Assembly (NCBI RefSeq): GCF_004923205.2
Contig: NZ_SELD02000043.1
Location: 1-64,000, forward strand
Reading direction: 5' to 3'
Origin: Paracoccus aeridis
GTDB taxonomy: Bacteria; Pseudomonadota; Alphaproteobacteria; Rhodobacterales; Rhodobacteraceae
DNA length: 64,000 nucleotides
The translations under genes and the position numbers were made by a program. Of the stretch, positions 1-9,127 are shown in pieces. Every line of letters starts with the position of its first letter. The stretch's first letter is position 1. The notes below the pieces were generated by a model, which saw only the letters and a program-made list of their open reading frames with translations, was not told the origin of the DNA and did no database searches.

Positions 1-1143
1 GCGACGGAGGCACGCGGGCGGCTGGCGGAACGCCAGGCCGCCGCCGCTGCGGCGCTGGCCCGGCAGCAGGCCGAAGCCGCCGCCGCAGCGGCCGCGGCCG
101 AGGCCGAAGCGGCACGGCAGGCCGCAGCCGAAGCGGCGCGGGCCGAGGCCGAGCGCCAGGCCGCCGCCGCCGCGCAAGCTGCCGTCGAGGCCGAGCGCCG
201 GGCCGAACAGGACCGCCTTGCCGCCGAAGCCGCCGCCCGCCAGCAGGCCGAGGCGGCCGCCGCGCAGGCCCGCGCCGACGAGGAAGCGCGCGAGGCCGAA
301 GCCCGGGCGCAGGCCGAGGCCGAGGAAGCGGAACGGATCGCCGCCGCCGAGCGCGCCGAGGAAGCGGAACGGATCGCCGAGGCCGAGCGCATCGCCGAAG
401 CGGAGCGCATTGCCGAAGCGGAGCGCCTTGCCGAGGAACAGCGCGCAGCCGAGGAACAGCGCGCAGCCGAGGAAGCGCAGGCGCGCGAGGCCGAGGCCGC
501 CGCCCGCGAACAGGCCCGCGTCGAGGCCGAGCGCCGCGCCGTCGAGGAAGCCGCCCGCGAGGAAGCCGAGCGTCAGGCCGCCGAGGAGGAACGCCTGGCC
601 GCCGAGGCCGCCGCCGAGGAGCAGGCCCGCGCCGACGAACTCGCCGCCCGCGCCGAGGCAGAGGCGGAGGCGCGGCGGCAGGCCGAAAGCGAGATCCCGT
701 CCCCCGTCGATGACGCGCTCAGCGCGGCGCTGGCCGATACGCTGAACGAGGATATCCCCCCCGAGGGCGCGGGCGCCGAGGGCGGCGGCGGGCGGGCCGA
801 GACCGGGCCGCCGCTGACGCAGGGCGAACGCGACGGGCTTCGCGTCGCGATCCAGGACTGCTGGAACGCGGGCGCGCTGTCGCGCGAGGCGGCGCAGGTG
901 CGGGTCACGATCGGGTTCTCGATGACGCCCGACGGGCTGCCGCGCGAAGGCTCGGTCGAGCTTCTGGAATCCGAGGGCGGGTCCGAGCAGGCCGTGCAGC
1001 AGGCGTTCGAGGTCGCGCGCCGCGCGATCATCCGCTGCGGCTTCCAGAAGGACGGCTACGACCTGCCTTCGGACAAGTACGAGCGCTGGCGCGACGTGGT
1101 CGTGGATTTCACGGCCAGCGGCAGCGGCGTCAACCTTCGCTGA
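1..1143 (+). CDS. tolA: TolA, inner-membrane spanning Tol-Pal protein (5' end outside window)
   Basis: The frame is open from base 1 and ends in TGA at 1141-1143. The 380 visible residues are a long, highly charged Ala/Glu/Arg helix (about residues 1-240) followed by a compact C-terminal domain, the usual order for TolA domains II and III. The N-terminal membrane anchor lies upstream of the window. The C-terminal domain has two Cys (in DCWNAG and RCGFQ) at the places where TolA domain III forms a disulfide. TolA links TolQR in the inner membrane to Pal and TolB in the periplasm and transmits proton-motive energy. tolB, pal and cpoB follow on the same strand. The domain order and context make the call firm, although low-complexity helices alone would not. 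Confidence 0.93.
   Translation, partial: ATEARGRLAERQAAAAAALARQQAEAAAAAAAAEAEAARQAAAEAARAEAERQAAAAAQAAVEAERRAEQDRLAAEAAARQQAEAAAAQARADEEAREAEARAQAEAEEAERIAAAERAEEAERIAEAERIAEAERIAEAERLAEEQRAAEEQRAAEEAQAREAEAAAREQARVEAERRAVEEAAREEAERQAAEEERLAAEAAAEEQARADELAARAEAEAEARRQAESEIPSPVDDALSAALADTLNEDIPPEGAGAEGGGGRAETGPPLTQGERDGLRVAIQDCWNAGALSREAAQVRVTIGFSMTPDGLPREGSVELLESEGGSEQAVQQAFEVARRAIIRCGFQKDGYDLPSDKYERWRDVVVDFTASGSGVNLR
322..450 (+). repeat. Internal repeats in the tolA coiled-coil region
   Basis: The stretch encodes repeated units of the type EEAERIA and EAERIA. A 21-base unit at 322-342 recurs exactly at 358-378, and shorter near-identical copies continue to about 450. This is coding repeat within the TolA helix. 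Such tracts expand and contract by slippage, so the helix length may vary between strains. Confidence 0.8.
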
Positions 1144-1209
1144 GCCGTCATGGTAAGTGCTGACCGCGTGGGATATGGTCCCCGCGAACCCGGAAGGACC
1201 AACGAACAG

Positions 1210-2547
1210 ATGTGCCGCCCCTTGCTGATCGCCCTTTTCGCCGCCGCGACGTTCGGCGTCGCGGCCCCGCTTCCGGCGCTTGCGCAGGAAGATACCGGGC
1301 CGCTCAGGATCGAGATCACCGAAGGCGTGGTCGAGCCAATGCCGATCGCGGTGGCGCCGTTCTTCGACGCGGGCGGCGGGGCCGGCATGGTGGCGCGGGT
1401 GCAGCAGGTGCTGACCGACGACCTGACCGGCACGGGCCTGTTCCGCACCATCGCGGACCAGGCGCAGATCGCACCCCCCGACAGCTTCGACGCGCCGATC
1501 GCCTACGAGGACTGGCGCGCCGTCAACGCCGAGGCGCTGGTCACCGGCGCGGTGTCGGTCGCGGGCGACGTGGTCACGGTGAGATTCCGGCTCTACGACG
1601 TGTTCTCAGGCCAGGCGCTGGGCGACGGGATGCAGTTCGACGCCCCCGTGGACGGCTGGCGCCGGGCCGCGCACAAGGCCGCCGACCAGGTCTATTCGCG
1701 CCTGACCGGCGAAGCGCCCTACTTCGACAGCCGGGTGGTGTTCGTGAACGAGACCGGGCCCAAGGACGCGCGGCTCAAGCGCATCGGGATCATGGATTTC
1801 GACGGCGCGAACCAGATGTGGCTGACCGACGACACGACGCTGGTCCTGTCGCCGAAGCTGTCGCGGGACGGCAAGCGGCTGCTCTACACCTCGTACGAGA
1901 CGGGCTTCCCGCGCTTGATGGCGATGGACATCGAGACGATGGCCGAGGTCGAGGTGCCGACCGACCCGCAGACGATGACCTTCGGGCCGCGCTTCTCGCC
2001 CGACGGGCGCTGGATCATCTTCTCGCGCGAGCAGGGCGGCAACACCGACATCTGGCAGATGGACCCGTCCAGCGGCGCTGCACGCCCGCTGATCGAGGGG
2101 CCGTTCATCGACACCGCGCCCAGCTACAGCCCCGACGGCACCCGGATCGTGTTCGAAAGCGACCGCTCGGGCAGCCCGCAGCTTTACGTCGTGTCGGCCG
2201 ACGGCACCGGCGAGCCGCTGCGGATCAGCTTCGGCCAGGGCCGCTACGGGGCGCCCGCATGGTCGCCCATCGGCGACCTGATCGCCTTCACCCGCCAGGA
2301 CGGCGACCGCTTCCACATCGGCGTGTTCCGCCCCGACGGGTCCGAGGAAAAAACCCTGACGGAATCGTTCCTTGACGAAGGCCCGACCTGGGCCCCCAAT
2401 GGGCGCGTGGTGATGTTCACCCGGCAGACGCCGGGGGGCGACGGGGTGGCCCGGCTGCATTCGGTGGACGTGACCGGGCGCAACATGCGCCCCGTGACGA
2501 TCGAGGGCGCCGCGTCCGATCCCGACTGGGGACCGCTTCTGCCGTGA
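1210..2547 (+). CDS. tolB: TolB, periplasmic beta-propeller of Tol-Pal
   Basis: The product is 445 residues, the normal TolB length. I start it at ATG 1210 because GGAAGGA lies about 11 bases upstream and the protein then opens with a clean Sec signal peptide (MCRPLLIALFAAATFG... cut after ALAQ). The frame is open back to ATG 1150, but that would put 20 polar residues before the signal. After an N-terminal alpha/beta domain (to about residue 170) come TolB propeller blades with repeated patterns of the type SPDGxRIVFxSDRSG. TolB binds Pal and TolA in the periplasm. It sits between tolA and pal with short spacing, so it is part of one operon. Confidence 0.97.
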   Translation: MCRPLLIALFAAATFGVAAPLPALAQEDTGPLRIEITEGVVEPMPIAVAPFFDAGGGAGMVARVQQVLTDDLTGTGLFRTIADQAQIAPPDSFDAPIAYEDWRAVNAEALVTGAVSVAGDVVTVRFRLYDVFSGQALGDGMQFDAPVDGWRRAAHKAADQVYSRLTGEAPYFDSRVVFVNETGPKDARLKRIGIMDFDGANQMWLTDDTTLVLSPKLSRDGKRLLYTSYETGFPRLMAMDIETMAEVEVPTDPQTMTFGPRFSPDGRWIIFSREQGGNTDIWQMDPSSGAARPLIEGPFIDTAPSYSPDGTRIVFESDRSGSPQLYVVSADGTGEPLRISFGQGRYGAPAWSPIGDLIAFTRQDGDRFHIGVFRPDGSEEKTLTESFLDEGPTWAPNGRVVMFTRQTPGGDGVARLHSVDVTGRNMRPVTIEGAASDPDWGPLLP

Positions 2548-2561
2548 CGAGGATGGCTGCA

Positions 2562-3113
2562 ATGACGACGATCTGGAAGTCCCGGACGAAACCCGCGGCA
2601 TGGCTGGCCCCTGTGCTGGCCCTTGTGCTGGCGCTGTCGGCCTGCGCCGCCCCGCCGCCGCCGCCGCTGGTGGTCGATCCCTATGCCGGCGCGCCGGGCG
2701 GGGGGGCGGTCTATACCGGGCCGGTCCCCGCCGGGTCGCTGAACGGCACGGCCGAGTACTTCCGCACCAACGTGGGCGACACGGTGCTGTTCGACCGCGA
2801 CCAGACGACGCTCAATGACGGCGCCCGCACCGTGCTCGCGCGGCAGGCCGAGTGGCTGCAGCAGAACGGCAGCTTCTCGACCGTGATCCAGGGCCACTCG
2901 GACGAGCAGGGCACGCGCGAGTTCAACCTCGCCCTCGGCGCCCGCCGTGCCGGGGCGGTGCAGGAATACCTGATCGCGCGCGGGGTCGGCGCGAACCGCA
3001 TCCGCACGGTCAGCTTCGGCAAGGAACGCCCCGCCGCGACCTGCTCGGACGAATCGTGCTTCGCCCAGAACCGCCGGGCGGTCACGGTCGTGCAACCGGG
3101 CGCCGGGACGTGA
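2562..3113 (+). CDS. pal: Pal, peptidoglycan-associated outer-membrane lipoprotein
   Basis: The product is 183 residues. It begins with a lipoprotein signal whose lipobox LSAC gives an acylated Cys, then a Pro-rich linker and an OmpA-like domain with FDRDQTTL and the peptidoglycan-binding signature GHSDEQGTREFNLALGARRA. The frame also opens at GTG 2544 and ATG 2553. ATG 2562 is preferred because ACGAGG lies just upstream at suitable spacing and the signal peptide is then of normal length. Pal anchors the outer membrane to the cell wall and binds TolB and TolA. The start of the frame overlaps the tolB stop and the end overlaps cpoB. Confidence 0.96.
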   Translation: MTTIWKSRTKPAAWLAPVLALVLALSACAAPPPPPLVVDPYAGAPGGGAVYTGPVPAGSLNGTAEYFRTNVGDTVLFDRDQTTLNDGARTVLARQAEWLQQNGSFSTVIQGHSDEQGTREFNLALGARRAGAVQEYLIARGVGANRIRTVSFGKERPAATCSDESCFAQNRRAVTVVQPGAGT

Positions 3114-4177
3114 TCCTGCCCGGGCTGCGCGGCGCGGTTGCCGGGCTGGGGCTTGCTGCCCTTCCGCTCGCCGTCCTTCCGCTCGCCGTCCTGCCGCTGG
3201 GGGCGGCGGCGCAGGAGCCGGTCGCGGGCGCGCCTGCGACGGCGGGCCCGCCTGAAGCGATGCCTGCCGACCCCACGCCTGCCGACCCCACGCTTGCCGA
3301 CATGCGCGCCACGCTCGACCAGCTTGCCGCCGACCTGCAATCGCTGCGGGCCGAGCTTCGCGCCGGCGGTGCGCCCGCGTTCAAGGCGGCCGGAGGCGAC
3401 AGCGCCATCGACCGGATGAACGCGATCGAGGTCGAGATCGCCCGTCTCAACGCCGTGACCGAGAAGCTGGGCAACCGCATCAACCGGATCGTCGCGGACG
3501 GCACCAACAGGCTGGGCGACGTCGAGTTCAGGCTGTGCGAGCTGACCGAGGGCTGCGATCTGGGCGCGCTGACGACGGCCCAGCCCCTGGGCGGGCTGCC
3601 GCTGGTCGGGCTCGAGCCCGAGGTGGCGGCGGCCGGCGGCGAGGTGTCGCGGAACGCGGATGCCGCCCCCGGCGGCGCGGCCACCGCGCAGGAGCGGGCC
3701 GAGTTCGACCGCGCCGCCGAGACGCTGCGGTCGGGCGATGCGGCGGGCGCGGCCGAGCAGTTCGCCGCCTTTGCCGCGACCCACGCGGGCGGGCCGCTCG
3801 CCATCGAGGCGACGTGGCTGCGCGGGACGGCGCTGGACGCGGCAGGTGACGCAGGCGGCGCGGCCGAGGCCTGGCTCGCGGTGTTCTCGTCCGACCCGAA
3901 CGGCGCCCGCTCGGCAGACGCGCTGCTGGGGCTCGGGCGGCTTGCCGCGGACGCTGGCCGGACCGAGCAGGCCTGCAACTTCCTGGGCGAGGTCGCGGCC
4001 CGGTTCGCCGGAACCCCGTCCGCGCAGGCTGCCGAGACCCGGCGGGCGGACCTGGCCTGCCAGACTGCCGCGGCGACGTCCGGGCTGGGCGCGGCAGACC
4101 CCGCGGCAGACGCAGGACTCGACGCGGGGCTCGACCCCGATCCCGCCGCCGCATCCGCTGACGCGGATGGCGGCTGA
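3110..4177 (+). CDS. cpoB: CpoB/YbgF, periplasmic Tol-Pal associated TPR protein
   Basis: The product is 355 residues if it starts at GTG 3110, which overlaps the pal stop as GTGA and implies translational coupling. The N-terminus is a Sec signal with the short repeat PLAVLPLAVLPL. A coiled-coil segment follows (about residues 60-120, DMRATLDQLAADLQSLRAEL), then a CpoB-type TPR region (about 190-320) containing FDRAAETLRSGDAAGAAEQF. In enterobacteria CpoB coordinates cell-wall synthesis with outer-membrane constriction through TolA. The C-terminal 35 residues are low-complexity Ala/Asp/Pro and run into the tilS start. Confidence 0.9.
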   Translation: MILPGLRGAVAGLGLAALPLAVLPLAVLPLGAAAQEPVAGAPATAGPPEAMPADPTPADPTLADMRATLDQLAADLQSLRAELRAGGAPAFKAAGGDSAIDRMNAIEVEIARLNAVTEKLGNRINRIVADGTNRLGDVEFRLCELTEGCDLGALTTAQPLGGLPLVGLEPEVAAAGGEVSRNADAAPGGAATAQERAEFDRAAETLRSGDAAGAAEQFAAFAATHAGGPLAIEATWLRGTALDAAGDAGGAAEAWLAVFSSDPNGARSADALLGLGRLAADAGRTEQACNFLGEVAARFAGTPSAQAAETRRADLACQTAAATSGLGAADPAADAGLDAGLDPDPAAASADADGG

Positions 4178-5435
4178 GCCGCCGGGCGACCGCCTGCATG
4201 GGACGCCGGCCGGGCCCGAGGCTTCCGTTCACGCGGCGCTGGACCGGCTGGCCGCGTCCTGCCCCAGCCTCGGCATCGCGCTGTCGGGCGGCGGCGATTC
4301 CACCGCCCTTCTGCACATCGCCCGCGACTGGTCCGGCTGCCGCGGCGTCCCCCTGCGCGCCGCCACCGTGGACCACGGGCTGCGCGACGCCTCTGCCGCC
4401 GAAGCGCGGGCGGCGGGCGATGCGGCGCGAGCGTTGGGGATCCCGCACGACATCCTGCGCTGGGACGGGCCCCGGCCCGGCAACCTGATGGCGCAGGCGC
4501 GCGACGCGCGGCTGGCGCTGCTGGCAGGGTGGGCCGCGGGCCACGGGGTCGCGGCCGTCGCCCTGGGGCACACCCGCGACGACCAGGCCGAGACGGTGCT
4601 GATGCGGGTGATGCGCGGGTCGGGGGTGGACGGCCTGTCCGGGATGAGCGCCGCGCGGCGCGCGCACGGCATCCTGTGGCTGCGGCCGATGCTCGACGTC
4701 GGCCGGGCCGAACTGCGCGACGTCCTGCGGGCCCGAGGGGCCGCGTGGATCGACGATCCCAGCAACGACAACGCCGACTTCGACCGGGTCCGGGTGCGGC
4801 AGGCGATGGCGGCGCTGAACCTCGACGCCGCCGCGCTGGCGCGGACGGCGGCCGACCTGCGCATGGCGCGCGAGGCGCTGGACCACGCGGCGCTGCAGGC
4901 CGCCCGGGGCTTCAGCGCCGACCGCGGCACATTGACGCTGCCGCTCGGGCCGCTGCTGGATGCTTCGCCCGAGATCCGCCGCCGCCTTGTCGCGGCCGCG
5001 CTTCGCTGGGTGAACGGCGCCGATTATCCCCCGCGCCGCGACGGGCTGGCGCACCTGCTGGAAAGCGTGGCGCAGGGCCGCAGGGCGACGCTGGACGGGG
5101 TGATCGCGCGCCCCGGCGGCGGCACGCTCCGCCTGATCCGTGAACCCGCGGCCGCCTGCCGCGCCGATCCGGCTACGGGCGACCCCGCCATCTGGGACCG
5201 CCGCTGGCGCGTCACCGGCCTGCCGCCCGGCGCCATCGTGGCCGCGCTGCCGCCGGACGCGCTGCCCGGCTTCGACCGCCGGGCCGCCGGACTGTCATAC
5301 GACGAAGCCGCTTCCACCCCGGGCGTCCGCCTGCCGGACGGAAGCTGGCTTGCCCCGGCCGTCGCCCCCGTTGCCGGCATCGCGGCTGCGCCATTGCGCG
5401 CCGATGCCGCGCTTCTGTCGCTCCTGTCGCATTGA
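4167..5435 (+). CDS. tilS: tRNA(Ile)-lysidine synthetase TilS
   Basis: The product is 422 residues with the PP-loop ATP-pyrophosphatase signature SGGGDS at residues 40-45, followed by TVDHGLR and GHTRDDQAETVLMR, all typical of TilS. The enzyme attaches lysine to C34 of tRNA-Ile(CAU), turning it into an AUA reader. ATG 4167 overlaps the end of cpoB by 11 bases and is the first sensible start. The C-terminal half is poorly conserved, as usual in alphaproteobacterial members. tilS next to ftsH is a widespread arrangement. Confidence 0.95.
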   Translation: MAAEPPGDRLHGTPAGPEASVHAALDRLAASCPSLGIALSGGGDSTALLHIARDWSGCRGVPLRAATVDHGLRDASAAEARAAGDAARALGIPHDILRWDGPRPGNLMAQARDARLALLAGWAAGHGVAAVALGHTRDDQAETVLMRVMRGSGVDGLSGMSAARRAHGILWLRPMLDVGRAELRDVLRARGAAWIDDPSNDNADFDRVRVRQAMAALNLDAAALARTAADLRMAREALDHAALQAARGFSADRGTLTLPLGPLLDASPEIRRRLVAAALRWVNGADYPPRRDGLAHLLESVAQGRRATLDGVIARPGGGTLRLIREPAAACRADPATGDPAIWDRRWRVTGLPPGAIVAALPPDALPGFDRRAAGLSYDEAASTPGVRLPDGSWLAPAVAPVAGIAAAPLRADAALLSLLSH

Positions 5436-5460
5436 TACCGACCCCCTCAGACCCTATTTT
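5432..5460 (+). promoter_or_regulatory. Probable housekeeping promoter of ftsH
   Basis: TTGATA (5432-5437) and TATTTT (5455-5460) are separated by exactly 17 bases and lie 30 bases before the ftsH ATG. The -35 box overlaps the tilS stop codon. The expected transcript start is near 5467, giving a leader of about 24 nt with a GCGGAGG ribosome site. Read by eye against the sigma-70 consensus; not tested. Confidence 0.55.
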
Positions 5461-5490
5461 GTCCCCAAAGCTCTAATCCCCGCGGAGGAC

Positions 5491-7389
5491 ATGCCCTTGG
5501 GCAACGCGCGCAACATCGCCTTCTGGGTGGTCCTGTTCCTGATGATCCTGGCGCTGTTCAACGCGTTCGGCGGGAACTCGGCCCAGCTCAACAGCCGGCA
5601 GATCAGCTATTCCGATTTCATCAGCCGGGTGGAAAACGGCGACGTCACCTCGGTCACCATCGACGGCGAGCAGGTCGGCATCACCGCCCGCGACGGCCGC
5701 CAGTACACGACCGTCCGCCCGCAGGGCGAGGAGATCGCTGACCGCCTGATCGCCCGCGACGTCGAGGTCAAGGTCGAGCGCCAGCAGCAGTCGGGCTTCA
5801 TGTCGATCCTCGGCGTGTGGCTGCCCTTCATCCTGCTGATCGGCGTCTGGATCTTCATGATGAACCGGATGCAGGGCGGCGGAAAGGGCGGCGCCATGGG
5901 CTTCGGCAAGTCCAAGGCCAAGCTGCTGACCGAAAAGCACGGACGCGTCACCTTCGACGACGTGGCGGGCATCGACGAGGCGAAGGAGGAGCTCGAGGAG
6001 ATCGTCGAGTTCCTGCGCAACCCGCAGAAGTTCTCGCGCCTCGGCGGCAAGATTCCGAAAGGCGCGCTGCTGGTCGGCCCGCCCGGCACCGGGAAGACCC
6101 TGCTGGCCCGTGCCATCGCGGGCGAGGCGGGGGTGCCGTTCTTCACCATCTCGGGCTCCGATTTCGTCGAGATGTTCGTGGGCGTCGGCGCGTCCCGTGT
6201 CCGCGACATGTTCGAGCAGGCCAAGAAATCCGCCCCCTGCATCGTCTTCATCGACGAGATCGACGCGGTGGGCCGCGCCCGCGGCGTCGGCATCGGCGGC
6301 GGCAATGACGAGCGCGAGCAGACGCTGAACCAGCTTCTGGTCGAGATGGACGGGTTCGAGGCGAACGAGGGCATCATCATCATCGCCGCCACGAACCGCA
6401 AGGACGTGCTGGACCCGGCGCTTCTGCGCCCCGGCCGCTTCGACCGGCAGATCCACGTGCCCAACCCCGACATCAAGGGCCGCGAAAAGATCCTGAACGT
6501 CCACGCCCGCAAGGTGCCGCAGGGCCCCGACGTGGACCTGCGGATCATCGCCCGCGGCACCCCCGGCTTTTCGGGCGCCGACCTGATGAACCTTGTCAAC
6601 GAGGCCGCGCTGATGGCCGCGCGCATCGGCCGCCGCTTCGTCACGATGGAGGACTTCGAGAACGCCAAGGACAAGGTGATGCTGGGCGTGGAACGCCGCA
6701 GCATGGTCCTGACGCCCGAGCAGAAGGAAAAGACCGCTTATCACGAGGCGGGCCACGCGGTCGTGGGCCTCAGCCTGCCCAAGTGCGACCCGGTCTACAA
6801 GGCGACGATCATCCCGCGCGGCGGCGCGCTGGGGATGGTGGTGTCGCTGCCCGAGGTGGACCGGCTCAACTTCCACAAGGACGAGGCCAAGCAGAAGATC
6901 GCCATGACGATGGCCGGCAAGGCCGCCGAGATCATCAAGTACGGCGAGGAGGGCGTGTCGAACGGCCCTGCCGGCGACATCCAGCAGGCGTCGGCCCTGG
7001 CCCGCGCGATGGTGATGCGCTGGGGCATGTCCGACAAGGTCGGCGCGGTCGACTACGCCGAGGCGCACGAGGGCTACCAGGGCAACACCGGCGGCTTCTC
7101 GGTCAGCGCGCATACCAAGGAGCTGATCGAGGAAGAGGTCCGCACCCTGATCGAGGAAGGCTACGACCTCGCCCGCTCGATCCTGATCGAGAAGTCCGAG
7201 CAGTTCGAGCGCCTCGCGCAGGGCCTTCTGGAATACGAGACCCTCACGGGCGACGAGATCGGCAAGATCCTGCGCGGCGACAAGCTGGGCGGCGACGACG
7301 ACACGCCCCCGTCGGCGATCCCGGTGGTGCAGTCGACCCCGCGCGTGACCCCGCCCAAGGGCGAACCCGCCCCGGTGCCGACGGCCTGA
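5491..7389 (+). CDS. ftsH: ATP-dependent zinc metalloprotease FtsH
   Basis: The product is 632 residues. Two membrane helices (about 9-26 and 104-123) flank a periplasmic segment. The AAA domain has Walker A GPPGTGKT at 196-203, Walker [10 protein letters not shown] and the SRH region [20 protein letters not shown]. The M41 zinc motif HEAGH is at 418-422. FtsH extracts and degrades misassembled membrane proteins and some short-lived cytoplasmic regulators. ATG 5491 follows a strong GCGGAGG site. The C-terminal tail is Pro/Thr-rich. It has its own promoter and a strong terminator, so it is expressed separately from tol-pal. Confidence 0.98.
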   Translation: MPLGNARNIAFWVVLFLMILALFNAFGGNSAQLNSRQISYSDFISRVENGDVTSVTIDGEQVGITARDGRQYTTVRPQGEEIADRLIARDVEVKVERQQQSGFMSILGVWLPFILLIGVWIFMMNRMQGGGKGGAMGFGKSKAKLLTEKHGRVTFDDVAGIDEAKEELEEIVEFLRNPQKFSRLGGKIPKGALLVGPPGTGKTLLARAIAGEAGVPFFTISGSDFVEMFVGVGASRVRDMFEQAKKSAPCIVFIDEIDAVGRARGVGIGGGNDEREQTLNQLLVEMDGFEANEGIIIIAATNRKDVLDPALLRPGRFDRQIHVPNPDIKGREKILNVHARKVPQGPDVDLRIIARGTPGFSGADLMNLVNEAALMAARIGRRFVTMEDFENAKDKVMLGVERRSMVLTPEQKEKTAYHEAGHAVVGLSLPKCDPVYKATIIPRGGALGMVVSLPEVDRLNFHKDEAKQKIAMTMAGKAAEIIKYGEEGVSNGPAGDIQQASALARAMVMRWGMSDKVGAVDYAEAHEGYQGNTGGFSVSAHTKELIEEEVRTLIEEGYDLARSILIEKSEQFERLAQGLLEYETLTGDEIGKILRGDKLGGDDDTPPSAIPVVQSTPRVTPPKGEPAPVPTA

Positions 7390-7415
7390 CGGGCCGCCCC
7401 CGCGACGATACCTTG

Positions 7416-7447
7416 CCCCCGGCCCTCGCGGTCGGGGGTTTCCTTTT
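7416..7447 (+). terminator. Rho-independent terminator after ftsH
   Basis: CCCCCGGCC (7416-7424) pairs with GGTCGGGGG (7430-7438), with one G-U pair and a five-base loop. A T-rich tail (TTTCCTTTT) follows. It lies 26 bases after the ftsH stop. Confidence 0.85.
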
Positions 7448-7503
7448 GCCGTGCGCGGGGCCGGGGGTTGCGCGCAGGCCGCCTGCGGGGCATTCAACGT
7501 GCC

Positions 7504-7815
7504 ATGACCGACACCGATCTTTCGCACATCGCCGACATGCCCGCGCTTCGCGCCGCGATCGACGATCTTGACCGGAAGCTGGCGCGGATGCTGGCGGAAC
7601 GCACCCGCCTGATCGCCCGCGCGGCCGAGATCAAGGCCGGCATCGGCCTGCCCGCCCGGATCGACGCGCGGGTCGAGGAGGTCGCCGCAAATGCCCGCGC
7701 CAACGCCGCCGAGGCAGGCTGTGACCCGGATCTCGCCGAGGCGCTGTGGCGGCTGATGATGGAACATTTCATCGCACAGGAAGCCCGCGCGCTGGGGGAA
7801 GACGATGACCGCTGA
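7504..7815 (+). CDS. Chorismate mutase, AroQ class (type II)
   Basis: The product is a 103-residue all-helical protein with the AroQ pattern: [30 protein letters not shown], then [37 protein letters not shown]. Chorismate mutase turns chorismate into prephenate, the first committed step to Phe and Tyr. The protein is a stand-alone domain without a fused dehydratase or dehydrogenase. Isochorismate pyruvate lyase (PchB) belongs to the same fold, but no siderophore genes are nearby. ATG 7504 follows the ftsH terminator. The 3' end overlaps folD by 11 bases, so the two are co-transcribed. Confidence 0.85.
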   Translation: MTDTDLSHIADMPALRAAIDDLDRKLARMLAERTRLIARAAEIKAGIGLPARIDARVEEVAANARANAAEAGCDPDLAEALWRLMMEHFIAQEARALGEDDDR

Positions 7816-8683
7816 CCTGATCGACGGCAAGGCCTTCGCCGCGGACCTGCGCGCGCGCATCGCGGCACAGGTCGCGGCAATGAAGGCCGATCACGGCGTG
7901 ACTCCGGGCCTTGCGGTGGTGCTGGTGGGCGACGACCCGGCCTCGGCCGTCTATGTCCGCTCGAAGGGCCGGGCGGTGGACGAGGCGGGCATGAACGGCT
8001 GGCAGCACCGGCTGCCGGCGGACGCGTCGCAGCAGGACCTGCTGGACCTGATCGACACGCTGAACGCGGACGACGCCGTGAACGGGATCCTCGTCCAGCT
8101 GCCGCTGCCGGGGCACATGGACGACGCCGCGGTCATCAACGCGATCGCGCCGGAAAAGGACGTCGACGGCTTCACGGTCCTGAACGCCGGGCGGCTCGCC
8201 GTCGGGCAGACGGCGATGGTGCCCTGCACGCCGCTCGGCTGCGTGATGCTGCTGCGCGACCGGCTCGGGTCGCTTGCGGGCAAGCACGCGCTGGTGGTCG
8301 GACGGTCGAACATCGTCGGCAAGCCGATGGCGCAGCTGCTGCTGGCGAACGACGCCACGGTCACGGTGGCGCATTCGCGCACCGCGAACCTGCCCGCGCT
8401 GTGCCGCCAGGCCGACATCCTGGTCGCGGCGGTGGGGCGGGCACGCTTCGTCAAGGGCGAGTGGATCAAGCCGGGCGCGACGGTGATCGACGTGGGCATC
8501 AACCGGACCGATGACGGCCTTGTCGGCGACGTGGACTTCGACGCGGCGCGCGGGGTCGCGGGCGCGATCACCCCGGTGCCCGGCGGCGTGGGGCCCATGA
8601 CTATCGCCTGCCTGCTTGCGAACACGCTGACCGCCACCGCCCGCGTGAACGGCCTGCCCGACCCGGACGGGCTGACGCCCTGA
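7805..8683 (+). CDS. folD: FolD, methylene-THF dehydrogenase/methenyl-THF cyclohydrolase
   Basis: The product is 292 residues, standard for the bifunctional NADP-dependent enzyme that interconverts 5,10-methylene-THF and 10-formyl-THF. Family motifs are visible: the substrate-site [25 protein letters not shown], the dinucleotide-binding [16 protein letters not shown] and the C-terminal [10 protein letters not shown]. The start overlaps the chorismate mutase gene. It ends three bases from the convergent thioesterase gene, and both stop codons sit in a small dyad (8678-8692). Confidence 0.97.
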   Translation: MTADLIDGKAFAADLRARIAAQVAAMKADHGVTPGLAVVLVGDDPASAVYVRSKGRAVDEAGMNGWQHRLPADASQQDLLDLIDTLNADDAVNGILVQLPLPGHMDDAAVINAIAPEKDVDGFTVLNAGRLAVGQTAMVPCTPLGCVMLLRDRLGSLAGKHALVVGRSNIVGKPMAQLLLANDATVTVAHSRTANLPALCRQADILVAAVGRARFVKGEWIKPGATVIDVGINRTDDGLVGDVDFDAARGVAGAITPVPGGVGPMTIACLLANTLTATARVNGLPDPDGLTP

Positions 8684-8686
8684 CCT

Positions 8687-9127
8687 TCAGGGGTCCACGG
8701 GGATCATCGTCCCTTGCAGCATCGCGACGTGCTTGCGGCCCGCCGCCGTCTCGGCCCAGACGTCCGCCGCCACGACCACGATGCGCCGGCCCGCCTTCAC
8801 GACCCGCCCTTCGGCCACCAGCCGGTCGCCGGTCGCGGGGGACAGGAGGTTGATCTTCATCTCGACCGTCATCACCTCGGACCCGGCCGCCATCACCGAC
8901 AGCGCCGCATAGCCCGCCGCGCTGTCGCCCAGCGAGAAGGCGAGGCCCGCGTGGCCCGCGCCGTGCTGCTGCAGGACATGGGCGCCGATCGGGGCGGCGA
9001 TGACGGCGCGGCCCGCGCCCGTCTCGACCATCTCGGCGCCGAGCGTCGCCATCATCGTCTGGCGCGCGAAGCTGTGCCGCAGCCGCGCCGCGACCGCGTC
9101 GCCGTCCACCACCGTCGCGTCATCCAT
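8687..9127 (-). CDS. PaaI-family hotdog-fold thioesterase
   Basis: The product is 146 residues with the hotdog thioesterase pattern: [26 protein letters not shown] followed by [26 protein letters not shown]. Relatives hydrolyse acyl-CoA (PaaI acts on hydroxyphenylacetyl-CoA), but the substrate here cannot be read from sequence. In many proteobacteria a YbgC-type thioesterase lies near ruv and tol genes, and this one occupies that place; its motif looks more like PaaI than YbgC. The start ATG 9127 overlaps the end of ruvB by 8 bases, so it is the last gene of the ruv operon. Confidence 0.85.
   Translation of the reverse strand: MDDATVVDGDAVAARLRHSFARQTMMATLGAEMVETGAGRAVIAAPIGAHVLQQHGAGHAGLAFSLGDSAAGYAALSVMAAGSEVMTVEMKINLLSPATGDRLVAEGRVVKAGRRIVVVAADVWAETAAGRKHVAMLQGTMIPVDP

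Noticed and set aside
1150-1209. An earlier tolB start at ATG 1150
   Set aside because: It would put a polar 20-residue stretch before an otherwise perfect signal peptide. ATG 1210 has a better placed ribosome site.
5473-7860. A 795-codon open frame antisense to ftsH
   Set aside because: The composition is Gly/Ala/Arg/His-biased and the frame follows the third positions of ftsH; no start context or family match.
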